Source: Verpa conica (lineage: Eukaryota; Ascomycota; Pezizomycetes; Pezizales; Morchellaceae). From it: a stretch of DNA of 64,000 bases. Both the position numbers and the translations under genes were made by a program. Below, piece by piece: positions 22,732-36,859 of this stretch. Numbering within the stretch: the first letter of the stretch is position 1; every line of letters begins with the position of its first letter. Location: contig JAUFSD010000009.1 in NCBI GenBank assembly GCA_033030425.1, positions 930,001-994,000 on the forward strand. Reading direction: 5' to 3'. The notes under the pieces are model-generated. The model searched no databases. It saw only the letters and a list, made by a program, of their open reading frames with translations, and was not told the DNA's origin.

Positions 22732-25700
22732 CTACGCAAATGCCGCCCAACCTAGATGATTATTAGCTTGTAGGAACATTATCATTTAGCGAAGCCTTTT
22801 ACCTGAATAAAGTACTGCTAGATTCCCTACATCACTCGCTTGTTGAATGAGCTCGTTAACAGTAGCACCTACACTTAGTGTCTTTGACAATTTCTTTGCC
22901 ACTACCGTCAATGCACGATCTGCCTCAGATTCAGCCTCTTCTTTCTTCGCTCGAAAGGCTCCGCCTACAGGTGGAGCTCTTTCTGATTGAGACTCATTCT
23001 CCTGCATTCTCTTCATCCGTAGCGGAGAAATAGTCCTATATTTCATTAGTCTCATCTTATTTCTCCGTGTGATTAGCTTCTCACCAGCTGTAGAGAGGAT
23101 CATATCGTAATACATCTAAGATTGTGATGATATTGTAAGACTCATTCCGGAGTACTGTTAAAGTAAACTCGCAGCACCGCCTGAAAACGCCTTCGGTCTT
23201 TGTGATACCCATGCCGTCTATGATATCACGAGTAAGTCGGAACGGGACTACTTCTGGCACTGGGAGAATACGTCCCTGGGGTTCATCAGGATTAAGATAG
23301 GAATAAGGGCTCATGGGAAAATCTTTGCTTACTTGCTCAAATGCCACTCCCAAGTCAATGTGAACAACCTCGCCGCTTTTCTCATCTAACAGAATATTAT
23401 GCCCATGTCTGTCCCCAAGGCCAAGAACATGCCCTAGAATTGAAGTTGCCGCTGTACTTCGACTATAGGCTAGTCTTGAGGTGAACCAATCGTCTGGTCC
23501 ATTAAACCTGTGCATAAAGAAGTAGCGCATAACGGGTGAGAACCCTTGCATAACCTTTTGAAAAACCCTAACCCGAATATCTCGGGGCTTTCCTTGCACA
23601 TCGGATACCATCTTCCGGCATTGTGTATATTTCATATCCTTCGGATGATAGCTTTGGTGGGCTGGGATTAAGAAATCATGAAGTGGAATTGTATTGGGCA
23701 CGAATTCAATTATCCCAGTATTTGTGGTTAGAGGAAGGACTTTGTATGTTCTGATGCTGAGATTGCGTTGACGAGTTGTACGATTCTTTTGCAAGAGATT
23801 GCTGACTTGTTCAAAAACTTGTTCCATTATTGCATCTTGTCGGAGATCATCATTGCCTCCTTTGAACTCCCGCCCCCCTCAATCTTAGTACATAGAATTA
23901 CAGCTCTGATAGAGTACTCACCAACATCTTGTATCTTACGCCATCTGAGGCGCGACACGCGACAATCTTTGGAGCACTAATCCCGGATGCAATACTAAAT
24001 TCCAACTCAAATCTATCAAGGACAGCCAGCTTTGTGTAATCACAATCCGCCTTGATAGGAATTGACATTGTAGGGGGTGGTACTTTATACCCCGGTATAT
24101 CTACGAAGAACTTGGTGTATATATCCCTAGGAAGCATTTTCAAGGTTAATTTGACTACTTTTGTTTTCTCTATCCTGTGGGTGGCAAGTTTAATATAAGA
24201 AATCGCCGCGTTTTGGAGGTTTATGAACATCGTCTGTGTTTCTGCGTCTTTTTTGAGTTTACTGATTATTCTGATAGCGGATGCTTTCCGCTTCTCGGAA
24301 ATAATATCCTTTGGACGTGCTCTACCGAGGGCTAGAATTTGATAGGTTCCGTGGTGTGGATGATCCATACATATTCGGGCAATGAGTGGAAACAGGAGCG
24401 TTTGAAAATCGTCTTGAACGTCAAGAAGTCTGGAGGAAAGCTGGTTCATAAGAGGGACAAACTTCCTTGATGGAACTTGTGCGAGAGGCAGGCGAGCTGC
24501 CATGTTAACCTTAGAATCACCCGAATGTTCCAGCCATAGAGCGCAAAAACGGACTGCATCGTTATCGTAATCATCGCAGGCCGCAAGGCAACGAAGATAG
24601 TTTCCAATGCTCTTCTCCAAAAACGCCTCTCTATTCTCCTTAAGTTTATTGAACTCCTCATCATCCAGGCTCAACCATAGTACTGCTTTTCGCTTCCCAC
24701 TCTTAACCTCGTCTAGACGCACTCCGTTAGGTGTGGATTGTAGTAATTTTTCCAGTTCCCGAACTTCTGCCTCTTTATTTTGTCGAAGCTTAAGTGCCCG
24801 TTGATAGTCCTCGATGTTTCCAGGATTCTGCAACTGTTGATCGCAGAAGGATGCGAATTCATGGAAGACCCTGCCGGCTTCTTGACTAGAAAAATTTCCC
24901 TTAAGTTCTTCAATCGCAGGACCTAAATAGGCACTCATAATTTTATCCGGTTTCTCGAGACGAGCCTCAGAAATCCAGTTACCCTTTGGATAATCAGCTT
25001 TACTTTGATGATATTATCCTTTGATGAAAGAAATAGTCACTACTTACAAGTTTTGCCAATAGTTTCGCTCTACCAACACCAATGCTTTGTTTATTAATGG
25101 CAGTATCCTTCTCAAGAGTCTGAAGCATCTTAATTGGCGAAATCCCCTGTCCTTGATCCCATAAAACATTTGCGGCTTGTAATGTCGCGACCGCATTTAT
25201 TTCTAGGCCGACTTGTTTACAAGAGTCAACAGCTTTACTTAGTTGAGTAGCCGCTAATAATGAGTGCTGCAGAACTTTGTGGCTCCGTGCCATCTTACAG
25301 GAGTCAACCAAAGCTTTCGCTTCTAAAAATCTAGTAGTTCTCATGTCGACTTGGGCTACTTGACGTAGATGTTCTCGCTTAGCCAAGGAACTGAAAGTTG
25401 CCTGACGCATCGCCATGATCTCTTCAACGTCAGAATACCTAGTATTTATCAGCTAAAGGTATTAGAGAGAATGTGGGGCATTAAAAAGTACCTCCCAATA
25501 TGCATCCATTTTTCGCGCTGCTGTAATCGGACCCATGCCTTTTCCACTTGATTGGTAGTTTTCGACATAAGCACCTCCTCCATCTCCGTCAACATTGCAA
25601 GTGTACGCATGCTTGTTCCAAGAGAATTTCCTGTTTGCTTCCCAGCAGTTATCTGGAGCATCAATTCCAGGAATGACGAGTCCAAATGAGATGACATCGC

Positions 25701-28700
25701 TAGAGTATCAACGCTGTTGTTTAACGACTGTAATGTGCGATAAATTATAGCTGACCGCGTCGTACAAGATGCAGGGCATGGTAGGTCCCATTGTTCTAGT
25801 TTCCATGCGGAACGAAACATATTGTCGAGAGTAGCCTTAGAAACCCCTGAAACTTGGGCTACTCCACTCTGTAGAAAGAAGTGTGAAAGGCCATTCATAC
25901 CTATGGCATTAAACGCATCAACAACCCCTCCAACATCTTGTCCATTAGAGCTAGATCCTAGACGTAAATGACTCTCTAAATTTGCTCCTCTAAAAGACAA
26001 GCTTTTCCACCCATCTTCTTCGTACTCAAACTGCCTGACTACGGTTTCGAGGCTCGGTGACTGTGCTACACCGTAATATGAATCGAGATCATCTACATTC
26101 TTAAAAATCTCAAGAAGTAGGTCTGTTGCAGGAGGGTCTGAGTCCCTCTCGGAGTGATGGATTTCCGTAAATAGTAGAGACGTTTTGAACATCTTACAGA
26201 TGCAAGCTGCACGCGCCATCTCAAGGTAATCGACATCAAGCCAATGATCACGAGGAGATTTTGTGATTTCCTCGAACATTGGCTGAGTACGTAAGTAAAG
26301 AATAGTTTTGATGAGGATTATTGTATGTGGGACCGTTTTCTCCGTACATGTACTAAAACAATCGCGGAAAAGTTGAGAAATCTCCATACGTAGCTTGTCC
26401 TCCCCAAGGTTATGCAAGAGTAGAACATGCACAACAAACGGAAACAGATCTTTAGCTAGTCCTTCAACATTCTCAAGTATTGGACGTAGGTTTTTTACAA
26501 CAGCATCTTCTTGAAGGTTAGTTGATAGAGCTGATGTCATATCCTTTATCCATACGTTTACAGGCAAAGCTTCAGGCTTCCAAACTGTGACGATCGGGCG
26601 AGATTTCTCTTCCTCGGCAAGTGAAGTTGGAAGAGTTCTCCACTTTAGTGCTGAGTACAGGTCTTCCTTAAAGATAAAGTCAAAGGTCGTAATGTCGTTG
26701 GCTTGGGTTTCTTCAAAAAAGATTGTCTCCAGTGTGTTTTCGGCAATACCGATAATAATTCTATTGTCCCCAAGCAGAAGACTTTTTATGCGGTGGAGAA
26801 TTCCGGCTTTAGGCACAATATCTAAGTCGTATCGCTTATTATCAAACTCAATCATTTTCTCCAACTCAATCTCTTGAGTCCACTCATTATAAATTTCCCC
26901 GCTCGCAGCATAAGATCTTCCTAGAACCCTAGCACACCAGAGTAGAAAGCCTTTGTTGACGTCTAACCGACGACAGGTTCGAAGAAGCACCCTTGAGAGT
27001 TCCACAGAATCCGTATCCTCTCCAAAGATATCGTCCCGAAAGCTTTCTGGTCTTTCAAAGTCAGAGCAAACAAGAGAAAATGCCAGGCCCCGGGATACAT
27101 CATCGAGAAGACGATTTTTGCTTCGATCATCATCAAGTAAGTGACGTAATAGGTCGCTCTCTTTAGTCTGAGATGAAGCGTTGCCGGATTTGAACCCCAT
27201 GGCAGATTCAACGATAGATTGAAACATATTATTTTGTTGAGAGGTAAGTTCAGTGAACTGATATTTCCCGAGACAAGTCCCAAGCCAAGAGTGAAACTCT
27301 TGAACAGCAGAATAGCTTGCACGAAGTTGACTATCATCTCTTCCGGGGTAAGTAGCGGGACTAGAAAGAAAAGCCCGTATTGATGCTAAAATTGAAAGGA
27401 AAGTGCCAGTAACAAAAGCAGGCTGCCTTGATAGGTAATCTTTACCCCTATGAAGAAGATATTGAACCACTCCTATCGTATCTTGAGAGCAATAGCTGTC
27501 GACAATAAAGGGTTTAAGACCATGAATAACCATCTCCAAGGCATACCCTCTTAATGCCTGTTCACGAGCCAAACACACCAGCAACCGTATTTTTCGAATG
27601 ACTGCACAAGTGTGGAGTGACCCAAGTGCAGGATCCATCGTATCAAAGAGACGCCGAACTACAAATGTAAACATTGCAGGGGTCCATAGGCGAGAATCGT
27701 CATACCCGACTTTACTGCAAACGTGATGAACAGAGTTTAGAATGACCTTCACCCTGAAAAATGGCCGGAGTGGGTCAGGAAGTTTTGCCAACGAGTGACT
27801 TGTGTCGGTGATATCTTTCATGAGATCGCGAGCGACAGAGAAGGTAGGGTCTTTAGCTAAGAATTTCTCTGAAGTACCATCCTCTTGCATAATCTGGAAT
27901 AGACAGGCAATAATGAGGGCAAATTTCTTCTCAAGGAGTATCCTATACTCATCATCACCCATACGTTTTCGCACTCGCGCCTCAACCGACGGATAACGAC
28001 TACCATCTTCTCTTGGCGGTGTCCCAATTGCCCACGCCACACCATAGGCTATAATCTTGTGAAATCCCTTCTCTAATAATTCATCGTTTGTGACTTCGAG
28101 TATTGAGGAAAGCTCTTCAGATGCATCGTCCTTGTCTCTTATGAGTAGTTGTGCTACTAGGTCTTCCTGAATATCCGAAAACAGGTCCTTATGGCCCCTA
28201 TAGCCAAAAACACGATATGGAAATGTGGTCAACTCCTCATTCTCGATCCACGTATAAAGTATCTGCGGGCTGAAAATTCTGAACAAAGAACGTTGGTCAT
28301 CGAGTTTGAGCGCTTTTGCGACGAATGAGAGAGATCGAGCTGCATATTCCACCATACTCTCAAGTTGACCAGTCTCGAATATGTGGTAAACGATTGATTT
28401 ATTCATCGAAAATGTCGTGCTTGCAAGCTGTGCCAAAGTATAAACACGTATTGCCAAACCCTCTATCCAGTCTGTGTCATTCGTAAGGTGGGTGAGTACA
28501 TCCTTGATCGCCGTCTGGTGAGCTGTAAGTCCAAAGATCTTGAATAGGGTTGGTGTACAATTGGCCATGAAGAAAGTCACTCGAACATCTCTATCCTCTA
28601 ACCGTTTTATAAACTGTGATCGGACCGAAATATCCGAGTTCTTTCCATAATCTGCGTCTACTTCAAGCATACGCCAAAGCAACTGGGCCACCGAAACTCG

Positions 28701-31700
28701 AATTTTATGAGAGAAGAGGGATTTTTCAAGGGCGACTTTAGTCATCCATTGGTAAATCTGTTGGCAATCAACTGCAAGCTCTCCACCTGCCCCTTTAATA
28801 GCCCACCTACTCACAAAAGCACTTAAGAGATCCACGCATAGTGCTATTGCAGTCTCACACCTATCTGTCTCATAGCCTTGGAGGATTTCTGCACCCAGAT
28901 GTTGTGTTAGCTGACCAGCGTCCTCATCTCTAAGGTTTGCTGCAGAGAGGAAGTCTCGGAAGAGTGGCCGGCACATAATTAAACAAGGGGTTGGTAGTTG
29001 TTGAAGATAGGCTATAAAGCTCCCACAGAGTTCATAGGAATCTTTAAACTGGAACGATCTTGCAAAGAGCGCGAGGAGGGCTGTGGTAGAGTATCGAAAG
29101 GTTTCAGGGGAACATATTGCTTGTACTTCTTCCCGGCTCAGCTCTCCGTATTTCTTGTCCCCAGAGCTCTCACCACGGAGTTCTATCCCAAATCCATCAT
29201 CTAAATCCATCAAGTCATTCTCGCCCTCGGTCATTTCAGTTGCAGCAGAGATTTTTGCCCTGTCTTCGAGGGCTTTGGAAATAGTGCATAAAACATTCCC
29301 AAAAAACCCTTTGAAGACTTCTGGAAAAATAAAGTAAGAACCAATAATACTAGCGGGCCTTGGAAGGATTCCAGAAATGCATTTCAGCAAGCCGTCAATA
29401 TGTAATTCTTTACAGTCATCTCGTTGCATGTAAGATGTGATACTCAGAGTCAGAGTCTGTAACTTCCTTGCAAGAGTATCCGCTTTCGTTATATCACGAG
29501 GTCTGACAATAGAGCATAGGATACTTGCTGTGAAAACAAATCCGACATAATTATGAACCATGTCCGAGGATGGCTGTTGAATACCGGTCCCTGTTATCTT
29601 CTTCCATACCTCATGTACAACTTCGCACTGTCGATCTAGAAATTCGACGGTCTGAAGCTCAACCCCAGGGTGTGGTGTTGGTCCAACTTCAGAAAATACT
29701 TTAGGCCCGTCCAGCCGCGATCCATCTGCCACCCCAGCTTTCTCCTGAGAATCCAAAGTTTCTTCAAGAAGTAGAAAGTTCAATAACTTTGAGTAACGTG
29801 CGACCCTAATTATTGACTGTCCTATTGTGCCACATGTTTTTGAACCGTATGAATCAAACTCCAAAGACTTCCTCCCAGAGCATGAAAGGAGAAAATTGCA
29901 AATTTCTTCTGAGCTAACGTGCTGTGCATAAAAAGACGCGGTGGTACGCTCAAGGGCATCCACTAAATTGCCACCAGAAATGAGTTTAATATCGTAAGTC
30001 AAATTTATCAAAAACACTTACCAGGCCTCCACTTAGAGATAAACCATTGCAAAAGTCGCTCCCCAGGTTGCAACAACGATGAATGAGCAACCGTATTTCT
30101 CTTTTCCAGTATCAAACACCAGACTGCCAGTGAAGAATCGACGACGCTAGAGGGGCCACTCAAGTCTATCGAGAGGATCATCGCATCGACTGATGTAGAT
30201 ATTTCAGAGTATGATACTAACTCAAGTGCTAAGATAATACGCATCAAGTGGCATGCAGCACGGCAAGTTGACTGGTTAGCTGAGTAACGAGCACAAATTT
30301 GCCATGTTTGGTTCCAGATCGGTCGATTAGAAGGATCGGAAGCTAGTCGGAGAAATGCACAGCTAGGGGGGTTTTCTATTAGTACTAAGGACTATATCTA
30401 GGAGTAGAAACCAAGGTAAAGCAAGTGAATAATATGTCTAGCCCATAAAAGGCAAGAGTCAGGTATGAGAGACCGATGCCATCTAAGAATAACTAAAAAA
30501 TACCATATAAACTAGAATCTCACCTTGCAATTGAAAGCATTGCCCAGGAGGAAATGACCGGGTTATCGTCTGAGCACGTATTCAAAAGATCCGTGGTGAT
30601 GGATGAAAATTCTTCTAGGTCCATATTTCTCCGCGACTCGCCCACAAGAAATGGTAGTGTCAAGAGTGCACAAATCTTTCGTGAGGCTACCCCCGATCTT
30701 ACATCCCATAACAACTCATCAAAATGTTTAGATACTTTTCTTCTCTTTGAAGTACTTTGGTCTTCCCCCCTATCCCGTATAACAATTCCGCCTTCAGCCC
30801 GATCCAGTGTTTCAATGAGCATCGCCATTAAATTTGGGATTATCCAATGCTGCTCCGTTCGAGAAGAAACATCGTTTCGCAAACAATAGGCAGATAGCCC
30901 AAGCGGAGTGTTTTCAGCATCTAGACCCTTGTATGGACTCGGGAAATAGATGTCATCCAGCTGTAACTGATCACGCTCTACTCTGCTTGAGTATTCCATA
31001 CAAATAACCTCAGATAGAGCCTCTAGCCTTCGCCGGAAATTCCTTTGGGGTGCTCCAGTCAAGCTGCGCATTATCTTCCGGAGGTGGGGCTGAATGTAGA
31101 TTAACGTAATAATCATTTGCTCTTTAATTGCAGGTGACTTTGAATCCCACATTTTAGTAACAACGGGTACAATTTCTTCAGCAATTCTCGAGGATAACGC
31201 TATGTTGTTCGTGGTAACTGTTTCCAGTATCGAGTTCAACGCCGAGAGCGCAGCCTGATGAGCACGAGTTACTGTTGGCTGCGAAGTAAGGAAGCCCAGG
31301 ATGGTCTTGCACGTCATTTCGTTGTTTTTGACCACGGGGGCGTTTGGAGTTCTCAAGAGAATCTGAAGACACAGCAGTAATTCCTCGCTATTGTAGTTCA
31401 GTCTTACACCAACGAGAGTGGGAGGCGCGGGAATTCTCAAGGCTGATGATGTATCCCGTACTAAACTAGGTCGCGATTCCCGGATAGGTAAAATCCCAGG
31501 GCTATCCATATCTTCATCATTGTCGATGTCGATGTCTTCATCCTCGCCATTTACAAGTCCGAGCTGGGAATCTGCATTTGTACAGCAGAATTCGGTAATG
31601 GCTTCCCAGTCCTCTGGAGTAAGGTGCTCCGCGTGTGGCGCATGCTCGAGACAAAAACGGAGTGCTTTGATATAATTGAGACTGATTGGTTCACAAAGCC

Positions 31701-32221
31701 CCTCGCCGGCTTCAGGTAGTATATCGATGATGTGTTTGTAGACGGCTCTGAAGGTCTTGTTTTTTATTTGTTTCACGCCTAGCTCTATAGCCAGTCTAAA
31801 AACAGACCCACAGAAGGATAGCCGGTTGGCAATTGTTTTCTTGAGTGAAGGTTTCTGTTGCCGGGCATATAATATCTTCTCCTTCATGGCTGCGCGAAAA
31901 ATAGCCTCAAACATCTTATGATAGCCTTTATCATTAAGGTTCTTCCTAATCAAATAAACTCGAGATTCAGCAATTTATCCCTAGATGGTATAATCGAGGT
32001 CATACGCGTTTTTACTATGCGAAAGGATATGCTTGAGCTCTATCCACCTATCAGTAAACATGAAAGTTCGGTTAGTTCGCTAGGACCATACCAGATAATC
32101 CGCTTGACCGTTCAGTGGACTTATCAGAGCAGATTTTCTCTACAAAGTGTAAGCTTTGTATAACCTCCAGCTAAAGCTTCGGAGGAGTACCATATGTATC
32201 AAAAAAAACCCTTTCCGCCAT
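22732..32221 (-). CDS. TEL1: Serine/threonine kinase Tel1 (ATM orthologue)
   Basis: PI3K-like kinase that signals DNA double-strand breaks and maintains telomeres. I assembled 11 exons as complement of 32210-32221, 32092-32170, 32006-32039, 30524-31945, 30022-30362, 25492-29962, 25048-25438, 23922-24983, 23085-23866, 22803-23035 and 22732-22751; all phases agree, giving about 2948 residues, the usual Tel1 size. The N-terminus has the TAN-type ERSSGLSELKHIL. A long HEAT-repeat region and the FAT domain follow. The kinase core shows [33 protein letters not shown] (catalytic loop) and [12 protein letters not shown]. The FATC tail is [21 protein letters not shown], finished by a 20-nt exon encoding WAAFA-stop. 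The first 12-nt exon (MAER) is the weakest call; the real start may be elsewhere. Confidence 0.93.
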
Positions 32222-33248
32222 TTTGAATTACTGTTGGTTCAGTTAGAGCTAACAATTCGAGAGAGTGCCCTTAGGATAGAGCCTATGCTTTCGGGTGGCA
32301 GGTCAGGAGAATCAAGGGGACCCAAGCGAGAGTAAGCAGTGTTGTAGATAACAGTAGGGATCTAGGACGAATGTTATAGAAGAAAGGTGTGGATATGGCT
32401 TATCGTAAGAGTGGCTGTTCCTGCTTCTCCTACGCCGCTTTAATCCCCCATCGATAGCCGAGAACCACACTAAAAGCAGCTAAAATTACCAATACTCTAT
32501 GAATCACTAAACTTAGCCATCAATAACTATGCCTAAACAATAATTTCTATTATACTACAGAGAATAGGGTTCTTATGGGCAGACCTCAAAAGCCGCGCCA
32601 AGATCCTAGATTTATGTGGGGTCTTAGCAAAGTTTAAAGCTAAAGTATTCATAGTGAAACCCTAGAAACAGATCACACAATATCTGAGTACGTACGGGCC
32701 AGGGCCCAATACCACAACAACAAAGTAGGACTAATCCCCACAGAGAAACCCCCAAGGAGGCCAAGTGATCGATTTTTAGGGGTGATCGGCTTCACGGTGA
32801 AACACTTTATGTTTAATTGCTGACTGAGGACTTAGGCATTCATCTTGGTTGCTATCCGGGGCTAAACTTTTTGTATGGGCAAGTACATGTAGCTAGGCTA
32901 TATATAACTACATGTACATTCACATACTCTCATGTCTTGAGATATATATAAAGACAAATTTGCTACCCAGATTCCTCGAACTAACCCGGATATTACAGGA
33001 TTCAGCGGCGATTATTAATTACAAGCTTACTACACTAGATTGAAGAATAAATACAAGCTATGCAAGAGTTAAGAGACGAATCACATGTAGATATTGTACC
33101 CATTACTACAAACGAAAAACTTTCGGTCTTGGAAATGCAAACAATTTTTTTAGTACTACCCTTACTTAGCTCAATTAAGCTTTCTAGTCAGATTTATCAT
33201 CTAAGTAAGTATGTATATATGTATACAGATAGCTACTACAAAGTCAAC
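32222..33248. other. Gap between TEL1 start and MET7 end
   Basis: About 1 kb that must hold the TEL1 promoter and the MET7 3' region. An inverted repeat of GTACATGTAG at about 32883-32917 encloses an AT-rich centre. Nothing here appears to be coding. Confidence 0.45.
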
Positions 33249-34938
33249 CTATACATTTCCCGACTCTAAAACTTCTAGTATACCCCCCACCAAATGTAAA
33301 CTCCCAGTAACAAATACTTGTACATCACCTTTTAACCCCCTCACAACATTCACGGCATCTTCGATCGTATCCAGAACATGGGTCTCAATCTCCCCACCCA
33401 TATTCATAGTTTCTTCTCTCCAAGCCCCCTCAAGAGTCTTTTGTACTGACAGCTCTGCAACAGCAGTAGAATTAGAGCCAAGGGGCACCAGGTCTACTTT
33501 ATACCCACTCTGCTTCCATGTGACATTGGTGCAGAAAATCGCATGATCAAACGGCGGTGAAGATGAGAGAGAAGTGGCAAGAGAGCGAATTAGGGCAGTA
33601 GAGTCGCGAATCTGTTGGTTGAATATTATGACTCTTTTGAAATTACCGCCTCTATTCTTGTTAGCTCTAATAAGGAGCGAGACAGCAGCGGAATTATTAC
33701 CTTTTGACTCTTCCAGCGAACCATTCCCCGGCTACGACGAGAGACTCAACGGTATGAGCACCATCAATACACCATTCTATATTTCCATCCTGTATAACTT
33801 GGCAACGTCCCGGCCATATAACGGTTTCGAGGCCCTTTTTGAAGAGTTCTGAGAGGGGTTTATTCAGCGCTAACCCTACCTCAATTCCCAAAATCTTGAG
33901 ATGCTCCGCTGCAATCTCAACAGCAAGAGAAGCATTCACCTTCTGATACTCTGCTGGAAGACCAAGCTTCACTTTTTCCTTCGCAATCTCCGAATGTATC
34001 CCCACAACCTTCAGCTTTGACCCCTTCTCTAATGCTCTCTTTTCAATAACCTCTAGTGCACCCGTTGCCTGTGGCACTGTAAAAGCTGGCCGCCCATCCT
34101 TGATAACCCCTGCTTTATGCCATGCAATCTCCTCAATTGTATTCCCGAGCACATTAACATGGTCGATCCCCAAACTTGTAATCCCAACACATGTCGGCTG
34201 TTCGATAATATTCGTTGAATCATACTCTCCCCCGACACCAACTTCGAGTATGGCGGTATCGACTCCTTCTTCTATATAGGTATGAAATGCGACAAGGGTC
34301 AAAAAGCGAAAATACACAGGCTTCACAGCAGGATCGTGGCCTTCAGTAGCAGCTGATGTTTCCATCCGGTCCCAGACCTGAAAGAAGTATTTTGCAAATA
34401 GCGCTTCCGAGAGGGGGGCACCATTAATTTGAATCCGTTCGCGGACAGAGCGGAGGTGTGGGGAGGTGTACATGCCAATTTTAGTAATGGGAGCACCGGG
34501 TGAGATATACTGGGAGAGGATCGAAGAGATAAAAGCGCAGGTGGAACCTTTGCCCTTTGTACCAGCGATATGGATTATGTTGATTTTATTGAAGTCAGAA
34601 GGCATGTAGCCTATCCGGCGCACCCATTCGATCATCTCCGGAATCGCGTAGGAATTCATTTTCTTCCCGCTTTTGCGTATCGCCTCAAGAATGCTAAAGT
34701 TTGTTTGGAGCGAGTTGAGCGCGGTAACTGCATCCTAAGGCTCAGGAAATCATTAGCGACTATTTTCTTTTGCAATTACGTGGGAAGTACTCACGTTATA
34801 GCTTCTCAGAGGAGGCAGTGAGACTGTAGAGGTCGCCATTTTTTGAACTCTGGTTGAGAATGAAGCAAAACCTGACTTCGAGAAAATAATGAGGCGGAAA
34901 GCGCTGGTGTGGGGTACGTGGGAATATAGAGAGGGCAT
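33249..34938 (-). CDS. MET7: Folylpolyglutamate synthase
   Basis: Adds glutamates to folates, retaining them in cytosol and mitochondria and supporting methionine synthesis. Exons are complement of 34795-34839 (from the inner ATG; the same exon is open upstream to an in-frame ATG at 34938), 33701-34734 and 33249-33666, giving 498 residues, or 531 from the upstream ATG. Key motifs are HIAGTKGKGSTCAFISSIL (P-loop), GMYTSPHLRSVRERIQIN, EVGVGGEYDSTN, TSLGIDHVNVLG, IAWHKAGVIK (the Mur-ligase-type Lys), and VTGSLHLVGGILEVLE at the end. The extra 33 residues are basic and hydroxylated (RLIIFSKSGFASFSTRVQK) and resemble a mitochondrial presequence, so alternative starts may give both isoforms, as known for other eukaryotic FPGS genes. 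FOL3 dihydrofolate synthase is a relative, but SYAIPEMIEW and the overall match are FPGS-like. Confidence 0.93.
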
Positions 34939-36830
34939 CCACAGCGGTGGTGATACTAAAAAAGAAAAGGAGACCAGGGTGAATTTTAGGTGGTGTGTGG
35001 CTGCTAGAAAAATTTGATGTTCTTTGCGAGGGGCCAGAATACCTCCATATAGATACATGTATTATGCTACCATACAGTAACCCGACGTATGAGATCGGCA
35101 ATCTGTAATCGATAACCGATAACCGATAAGGGATAAGAGATATCAAGATACCACATTACTGGGAAACAAACCGAAACGCCTAATTAACTTAATTATAGAG
35201 CTAGAGGTATGTAGTCTCTATCCCCAATATAGTTAAGAAAACAGAGTAAAATGCCTTCCCCATGTAGCAGAAAGTAGCGAAAACCATGGATACCAGTAAG
35301 ATATTCCAGTCACACTTCTTAGACCTCGAAGTGTAATCCCCATTCTCCCAAGTTAATGCGGTAGTACATACAGTATCTAATCCACTTCCTCACTTCCTCC
35401 TACTATAGATCTCGCTACTATACCTATCCATTAGGAGCAAATACCTCACCTATTCCTATCACCAAGCCTAGATGTCCCAGCGATAGATACATGCGCATGT
35501 ACTTACAGTGTTGATTCAAGCCCAGTGTCGCTACCGTGCTACAACACGGAACATCTATTCAACCACTTCGACTCAGGCTAAAATTCTATCTCTGGCTCGA
35601 GTTATCGTAAAACATCCTACCCCTACAGAACGTATGTTAAGATCGTGTAATAACAGGAACCTTGGCGCGCCCTTGAAGTCGTTTCTACATTTCATTAGTC
35701 TTCACTCTTTCTAACCTACTACCTATTGTGGGTTGGCAAAAATACCCGGACACCTATATATGTACTTAGCTCTCATACCAACGAATAAAGCATGAGGATT
35801 AACTAGAAGAATGTAAAATAGGGGCTCAATAGAACATCAAAAGATAATTTAGCATAGATTAATACTTTTGTACCATCCATTAACCTTAATATATAGCTGC
35901 CATGTGTGTCATATTGTCAGATTATGGTATAGGTTGCATTGCGACGCCATGCAGTGTCTGGGTATTTTTTCCAACCCACAATACTTACATCTCGGCATTT
36001 AATAAATTCTATTGATATTACAGTATGAAATAACGGAGTAGACTTACTGCCATAGCACTACGGATTTTGGTCGCAAATACCGAATTAAATCAGTAATTGA
36101 GGTATGTTACTATACCAATACCGTATTTCTCCCATATCGCTAGCGTATTGGCGGGAGCACCGTACTGATCCCACCCCTCTTTTAATTTTTGGTATTGTAG
36201 TTTAGATACCCTCAATACCTAATGCACAGTACATAGTCATCACACATTGACTTCTAACCGTACTGTATTGTGTCAGGATAATCATAATTAGTAAAGTATG
36301 TGCATTGCTTATAGTTAATGTTAGACCAGCGGAGGGTCTTTTTTATCCTTCTCAGGAATATACTTAACAGAGCAATATTTATATATACCTAAACCAACAT
36401 TCCTCTTCTGAACTCTAACAAACTACTACCCGGCACCAGAACTAACCTATCTCCAGAACAAACACGAACAAAGATAGATAGCACAAGCACTTTAGTCACC
36501 TGGGTAATTCTCCCATATAAATTGGCATTACATTGTATGATAACAAACTTAACCGTATATACAGCAGGCAATACAACACAACAAAATTTATGGCATTCAG
36601 CCCACCGAAAATGTCAGTAGGGCAATCCTAGAGCTCCTAAAGTGTTAAAGTGTTAAAGTTTATTAAAACACTTCCTACCTTTCATCATACATTTATATCG
36701 CTATAGACTTTCTTTATCTTATTTTACTGTTGCGTTGCTATTGGCTGGTGTACGGTTAATTTGTTAACCTACGATACTACCAACTCGTCTAGTCAAATCA
36801 TATATATCACCCAATCTCAGTTTCAATTCA
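34939..36830. other. Gap upstream of MET7
   Basis: Holds the MET7 promoter and a 256-bp TIR element (35726-35981). A weak inverted pair (GAGGTATG-type on the left, TACCCTC-type on the right) at about 36100-36225 may be another decayed element. No gene is visible. Confidence 0.45.
35726..35981. mobile_element. TIR element with TA target site
   Basis: A 256-bp element with inverted ends of about 28 bp (TTGTGGGTTGG at the outer tip, then a run of A and TACCC.GACAC), flanked by TA on both sides. The right arm differs by a few bases. Short interior, no ORF. Tc1/mariner-like by target site only. Confidence 0.7.
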
Positions 36831-36859
36831 GGAATTGACCCTAAGCTCGCCACCGAGAG

